Source: Alphaproteobacteria bacterium UBA3612
Lineage (GTDB): Bacteria > Pseudomonadota > Alphaproteobacteria > Sphingomonadales > Sphingomonadaceae
NCBI GenBank assembly: GCA_002375465.1
Contig: DFLT01000019.1
Coordinates: 1-34,327, forward strand
Direction of reading: 5' to 3'
Length of the DNA stretch: 34,327 nt
In this document: positions 31,088 through 34,327 of the stretch, piece after piece
How positions within the stretch are numbered: the stretch's first letter is position 1
How the letters are laid out: each line of letters begins with the position of its first letter
Program-made: the position numbers and the translations under genes
The notes under the pieces: model-generated
What the model saw: only the letters and a program-made list of their open reading frames with translations
Told to the model about the DNA's origin: nothing
Database searches by the model: none

Positions 31088-31480
31088 ATGAAGACCGCTA
31101 TCGACCTTGCCATCGGCCTGGTCATCATCGCACTCTTCGCCGCCGCAGGTGATCTGATTGTCGGCATCACGCGCGTGCCGGTGCCCGCCCCCATCCTGGG
31201 AATGGCGCTTTTCGCTGTTTTTCTTCTGCTGGTGCCTGGTCTGCGCGCCCAGGTCGAACGAGCGGCCATGGCACTGACGGGCCTGTTGGGCGCCTTGATC
31301 GTGCCCCCGTTCGTCGGTCTCGCGCTGTTCCGCGATGAATTGGGTGCCAATTTTGGGTCGGTGGCGATCATCATCCTGATAACCACCCCCCTGACAGCGG
31401 TCGTTACCGCCCTTTCTCATCGATGGATCAAATCCTTGCAACGCGCCGATTCGTGCCGCGACAACAATTCCACGCCGTGA
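31088..31480 (+). CDS. lrgA: CidA/LrgA family membrane protein
   Basis: This is a 130-residue protein with four hydrophobic segments. It shows the LrgA signature VPVPAPILGMALFAVFLLLVPGL and ends near FGSVAIIILITTPLTAVVTALSHRW. LrgA/CidA are holin-like proteins linked to control of murein hydrolases in staphylococci, and more broadly to pyruvate or glycolate transport. Which applies here is not known. Its stop shares a base with the start of lrgB (TGATG), the standard pairing. It is divergent from the yciI-metX-metW operon across 63 bp. Confidence 0.93.
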   Translation: MKTAIDLAIGLVIIALFAAAGDLIVGITRVPVPAPILGMALFAVFLLLVPGLRAQVERAAMALTGLLGALIVPPFVGLALFRDELGANFGSVAIIILITTPLTAVVTALSHRWIKSLQRADSCRDNNSTP

Positions 31481-32169
31481 TGATCGATATTCTGGCCAGC
31501 ATGCTGGCGATTATCCTGACATTTACCGCTTTCTTTGCGGCACGTGCGCTGGGGCGCATGGCGGCGTCTCATCCGTTGCTGAACCCGATCCTGTGGGGGG
31601 CAGTCATCGTCGGTGTTTTCCTATGGGCGCTCGATATCGGTGTCGCGGATTATATTCACGCCGCCCGCCCCCTGATGCAGATTCTCGATCTTGCCATCGT
31701 CGCCCTGGGCTTTTCCCTGGTGCAGCAATTGGCGCGGCACCGCCGCACCCTGTTCCCGGCGCTCTGCGCGGTGGCCATAGGCGGACTGGTTGGTATTGGC
31801 AGCGCGATCCTCGGAGCACGTCTCCTCGGCCTGCCGACCGACTTCGTGCAGGCGCTGGGCGCAAAGGGGATTTCTTCCGGTTTCGCCATCGCGCTGATGG
31901 AGCGTCTGGGCGGACCGCCGCCGCTCGCCGCCGGGCTGGTCATTATAACGGGGATGGTGGGCGCCCTGATCGTCCCTCCCCTCCTGCGTCGCCTGGGCAT
32001 GGACGATGAGGCAACGGGTCTGGGCACAGGCGCATCATCCCATATCGTCGGCACCGACTTTCTGGTACGCACCGCGCCCGAAGCAGCGGCATGGGCGGCG
32101 CTGGCTCTCGCCTTTGCGGGATTGGTGGGTGCCGTCCTGTTGCCGCTTTTCTGGCCCCTGACCGGCTAA
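31480..32169 (+). CDS. lrgB: LrgB/CidB family membrane protein
   Basis: The 229-residue protein has several hydrophobic segments and the LrgB signature ALGAKGISSGFAIALMERLGG, with GLGTGASSHIVGTDF near the C-terminus. In plants and bacteria the LrgAB pair acts as a glycolate or pyruvate transporter or affects autolysis. It partners with the preceding gene. The start at 31480 overlaps the lrgA stop. An in-frame ATG at 31423 would overlap lrgA by 58 nt and is not needed. Confidence 0.93.
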   Translation: MIDILASMLAIILTFTAFFAARALGRMAASHPLLNPILWGAVIVGVFLWALDIGVADYIHAARPLMQILDLAIVALGFSLVQQLARHRRTLFPALCAVAIGGLVGIGSAILGARLLGLPTDFVQALGAKGISSGFAIALMERLGGPPPLAAGLVIITGMVGALIVPPLLRRLGMDDEATGLGTGASSHIVGTDFLVRTAPEAAAWAALALAFAGLVGAVLLPLFWPLTG

Positions 32170-32177
32170 GCTCGCAG

Positions 32178-32206
32178 TTGACGAGGGCGGCAGGTTCGCC
32201 TATGTG
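32178..32206 (+). promoter_or_regulatory. Promoter for rpmB
   Basis: TTGACG (32178-32183) and TATGTG (32201-32206) are spaced by 17 bp and start eight bp past the lrgB stop. A leader of about 80 nt would follow. The same -35 is used ahead of rplU. Confidence 0.6.
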
Positions 32207-32295
32207 CCGCGCCTTTCCGGGGTTCGGCGTTTGTCTGCGCTCCGGCGGAGCCTATTCGGGCCTTTCAGCATAATCGATTATTCGAGGAACAGATA

Positions 32296-32601
32296 ATGTC
32301 GCGCATCTGCGAACTGACCGGCAAGGGCCGGCTTGTCGGTAACCACGTCAGCCACGCCAACAACCGCGTAAAGCGCGTATTCCTGCCGAACCTGCAAAAG
32401 GTTTCGCTGATGTCGGATACGCTCGGAAAGACCGAGCGCTTTCGCGTGTCCACGCACGGCCTGCGCTGCGTCGAACATAATGGCGGCCTCGACAATTGGC
32501 TGGTCAAGACCAAGAGCGAGAAGCTGAGCGCCAAGGCGCAAAAGATGAAGCGCGCCATCAAGAAGGCCCGCCAGAAGGCCGAAGCCTCCGCGACTGCCTG
32601 A
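32296..32601 (+). CDS. rpmB: 50S ribosomal protein L28
   Basis: L28 is a large-subunit protein. The 101-residue sequence begins MSRICELTGKGRLVGNHVSHANNRVKRVFLPNLQ, a full-length alphaproteobacterial L28, and continues FRVSTHGLRCVEHNGGLDNWL. The C-terminal tail is strongly basic (KMKRAIKKARQKAEA). GAGGAAC is upstream. It is monocistronic and closed by a terminator. No L33 gene is next to it, unlike the usual enterobacterial order. Confidence 0.98.
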   Translation: MSRICELTGKGRLVGNHVSHANNRVKRVFLPNLQKVSLMSDTLGKTERFRVSTHGLRCVEHNGGLDNWLVKTKSEKLSAKAQKMKRAIKKARQKAEASATA

Positions 32602-32628
32602 GCCAGTCCGCTGAGACATCCTGAAAAA

Positions 32629-32662
32629 GGGCCGCCTCGCATCATGCCAGGCGGCCCTTTTT
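32629..32662 (+). terminator. Bidirectional rho-independent terminator (rpmB/msrA)
   Basis: The stem GGGCCGCCT/AGGCGGCCC (32629-32637 and 32649-32657) is followed by TTTTT and preceded by AAAAA, so it can stop both rpmB and the convergent msrA. Confidence 0.92.
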
Positions 32663-32684
32663 CATTTCAGCATGTCGCTCAAGG

Positions 32685-33227
32685 CTAGACGGCGGTACCT
32701 GGCTTCAGCCTGTCGGCATATTCGGTGCGAAACTTCTTCACCTTCGGCCCCACGACATAGTTGCAATAGGGTGTACTATCTCCGGTGCGGGCATAATAAT
32801 CCTGATGCTCCGCCTCGCCCGGCCACCATTTCCCCGTTTCGATGGTCGTGACGATCGGATCCGGCCACAGCTCGGCGGCCTTCTTGATAGCTGCTTCGGC
32901 TGCGGTTCGCTGGTCATCGTTCAGGGGAAAGACCGCGCTTCGATATTGCGGACCGACATCGTTTCCCTGACGATCCTTCGTCGTCGGATCATGAATGTGG
33001 AAAAAAATGTCCAGCAATTCCGAGTAGGACACTTTGGTCGGGTCATAGTCGATCTTAATGGCCTCCGCATGACGGGTGCCCTTGCCGCACACTTCGCGAT
33101 AGCTGGGATTGTCGACATGGCCGCCAATATAGCCCGATTCGACATGCTCCACGCCGATCAGATCGTCATAGATAGCCTCTAGGCACCAGAAACACCCGCC
33201 AGCCAGAATTGCGGTTTCACCTGTCAT
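32685..33227 (-). CDS. msrA: Peptide methionine-(S)-S-oxide reductase MsrA
   Basis: MsrA reduces the S form of methionine sulfoxide. The 180-residue protein has the catalytic GGCFWC motif at 10-15 (nucleophile C12), GYIGG, GTRHAEAIKIDYDP and the FWPGEAEHQDYY-like segment (KWWPGEAEHQDYY). AAGGAGA is seven bases ahead of the ATG at 33227. It is a single gene between the rpmB terminator and a divergent pseudogene. With msrB it covers both sulfoxide stereoisomers. Confidence 0.97.
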   Translation of the reverse strand: MTGETAILAGGCFWCLEAIYDDLIGVEHVESGYIGGHVDNPSYREVCGKGTRHAEAIKIDYDPTKVSYSELLDIFFHIHDPTTKDRQGNDVGPQYRSAVFPLNDDQRTAAEAAIKKAAELWPDPIVTTIETGKWWPGEAEHQDYYARTGDSTPYCNYVVGPKVKKFRTEYADRLKPGTAV

Positions 33228-33292
33228 GGAACAGTCTCCTTTTCATGCCTAATGTCGGCATGGGCAGCACGGCGTTCAAGCGGGGACTTCAC

Positions 33293-34299
33293 ATGCGACT
33301 TCTGTTGGTTCTTCTTTGCCTGCTAGGTGGCTGCGCCAGCACGCCGCCGTCAACATCGCCCGACGTCCTTATCATCGCGCATCGCGGCGCCAGCGGCGAG
33401 CGTCCCGAACACACATTGGCGGCGTATGAACTTGCGATCGATCAGGGCGCGGACTTCATCGAGCCTGATCTGGTGATCACCAAGGACGGCGTGCTGATCG
33501 CGCGGCACGAAAATGAGATCAGCGGAACGACCGACATTTCAGATCACCCAGAATTCGCCGACCGACGCACCGAGAAGCTGATCGATGGTGTGCGCGTCAC
33601 CGGCTTCTTCACCGAGGATTTCACGCTCGCGGAACTGAAGACGCTCCGCGCACGGGAACGCCTGCCAGAGCTACGCGGCACGGCCCATGATGGCCTGTTC
33701 GAAATTCCAACATTCGATGAAATCATCGCCTTGGCGAAGAAACGCGGCGTCGGCATCTATCCCGAAACCAAGCACCCCACCTATTTCCAAAACCTTGGCA
33801 AACCATTGGAGCCGCCCCTGCTGTATACGCTCCGGCTGTTCGGGTAGACATCCGGGGCGGCACTGGTCTTCATCCAGCCGTTCGAAATCAGCAGTTTGCG
33901 TGCTCTTTCAACAGAGACCGGCGCTCGATTAATCCAACCGATCAGTAACCCCGAGGGAATCCCAGCAGACAACAGCCCACTGCGTTACGCCGAAATGCTG
34001 ACGCCGCATAGCCTGAGCAAAATCCGGACCCGGCGACGGATTTTGCGCCTACAAGGACCTGATCATCATCTGATAGGCCTGCCGGACTGGTGGAATCGGC
34101 GCACCGCGCTGGCCTTTTGATCCCTGTCTGGACATTTCGCCGCGACAATATGTTCTTGCTCATTGCGTCCCAAAGCAGACCGGCCGCCAAACCACATGGA
34201 GATCTCGTTGCCGAAATACACACCCACCTGACCTTGGGCGTCGCCAGAATATTCAGAGATAATTTCGCCGAGGCAGTGAGCACCCGAGACAGCCGCTAG
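33293..34299 (+). pseudogene. glpQ: Glycerophosphodiester phosphodiesterase lipoprotein, broken
   Basis: The gene starts with a lipoprotein signal (MRLLLVLLCLLGGCAS) and the GDPD catalytic region HRGASGERPEHTLAAY, then FIEPDLVITKDG, and YPETKHPTYFQNLG. A TAG at 33845-33847 stops it after 184 residues. The same frame then continues with unmistakable GDPD sequence (ALVFIQPFEISSLRAL, IQPISNPEGIPAD, YAEMLTPHSLSKI). A frameshift follows near 34020-34060, with CAYKDLII in another frame. The end (HRAGLLIPVWTFRRDN, GDLVAEIHTHLTLGVARIF) then reads in a third frame up to 34299. The full enzyme, cutting glycerophosphodiesters to glycerol 3-phosphate and an alcohol in the periplasm, is lost. The shortened product keeps only part of the barrel. 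Confidence 0.85.
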
Positions 34300-34327
34300 T
34301 GGTGTGCTAGGGTCCAAACCCAATCAG

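Overview
The window looks like a piece of an alphaproteobacterial chromosome, most likely from the order Sphingomonadales. This is an inference from a GC-rich backbone, a TTG-started phaR next to a PhaC-like hydrolase and thiolase, a TonB-dependent receptor with a divergent TetR regulator, metX-metW, and an L21 with a long Ala/Lys-rich tail. It falls into two parts, divided by a tRNA-Ser(CGA) gene at 9440-9528.

Part one (1 to about 9440) is accessory DNA, visibly AT-richer in places and full of gene debris. A tyrosine integrase (8117-9298) faces the 3' end of the tRNA, the usual arrangement of an element integrated into a tRNA gene. Behind it on the same strand lie an unknown gene, an AlpA/excisionase-like HTH protein, a PC4/p15-type DNA-binding protein closed by a strong UUCG-loop terminator, and a protein with the motifs of an HUH rolling-circle Rep. 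Downstream of Rep is a 580-bp gene-free stretch with three alternating purine-pyrimidine (Z-DNA-prone) repeats. Further left are remnants: an alcohol dehydrogenase C-terminal scrap fused to a 5'-truncated xthA, and a frameshifted SRAP (YedK) gene. Then comes a compact four-gene minus-strand operon (3388 to 161): a small single-TM protein, an adaptor-like protein carrying the same glycine-rich motif as the TM protein, a small 'middle component' protein, and a Rad50/SMC-like ABC ATPase with a zinc hook. The architecture matches the computationally proposed ABC three-component (ABC-3C) conflict systems and is the best candidate here for a little-described defence system. An IS3-family element begins 60 bp beyond its end and runs out of the window.

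Part two (9440-34327) is an orderly chromosomal backbone. In order it carries hspQ; the ribosomal operon rplU-rpmA with a structured leader; a GNAT acetyltransferase; obgE-proB-proA-radC; purB; msrB; a flavin disulfide oxidoreductase; a Crp/Fnr regulator; a small unknown gene; and an exported M20 amidohydrolase. It continues with phaR diverging from a PhaC-like hydrolase and thiolase; a methyltransferase overlapping antisense a small membrane protein; a TonB receptor diverging from a TetR regulator around a perfect operator palindrome; the operon yciI-metX-metW; lrgA-lrgB; rpmB; msrA; and a glycerophosphodiester phosphodiesterase broken by a stop and a frameshift.

The backbone genes cover translation and ribosome assembly (L21, L27, L28, ObgE), proline and methionine biosynthesis, purine synthesis, methionine sulfoxide repair (MsrA and MsrB) and polyhydroxyalkanoate metabolism. 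All identifications come from reading motifs by eye; no database search was run.
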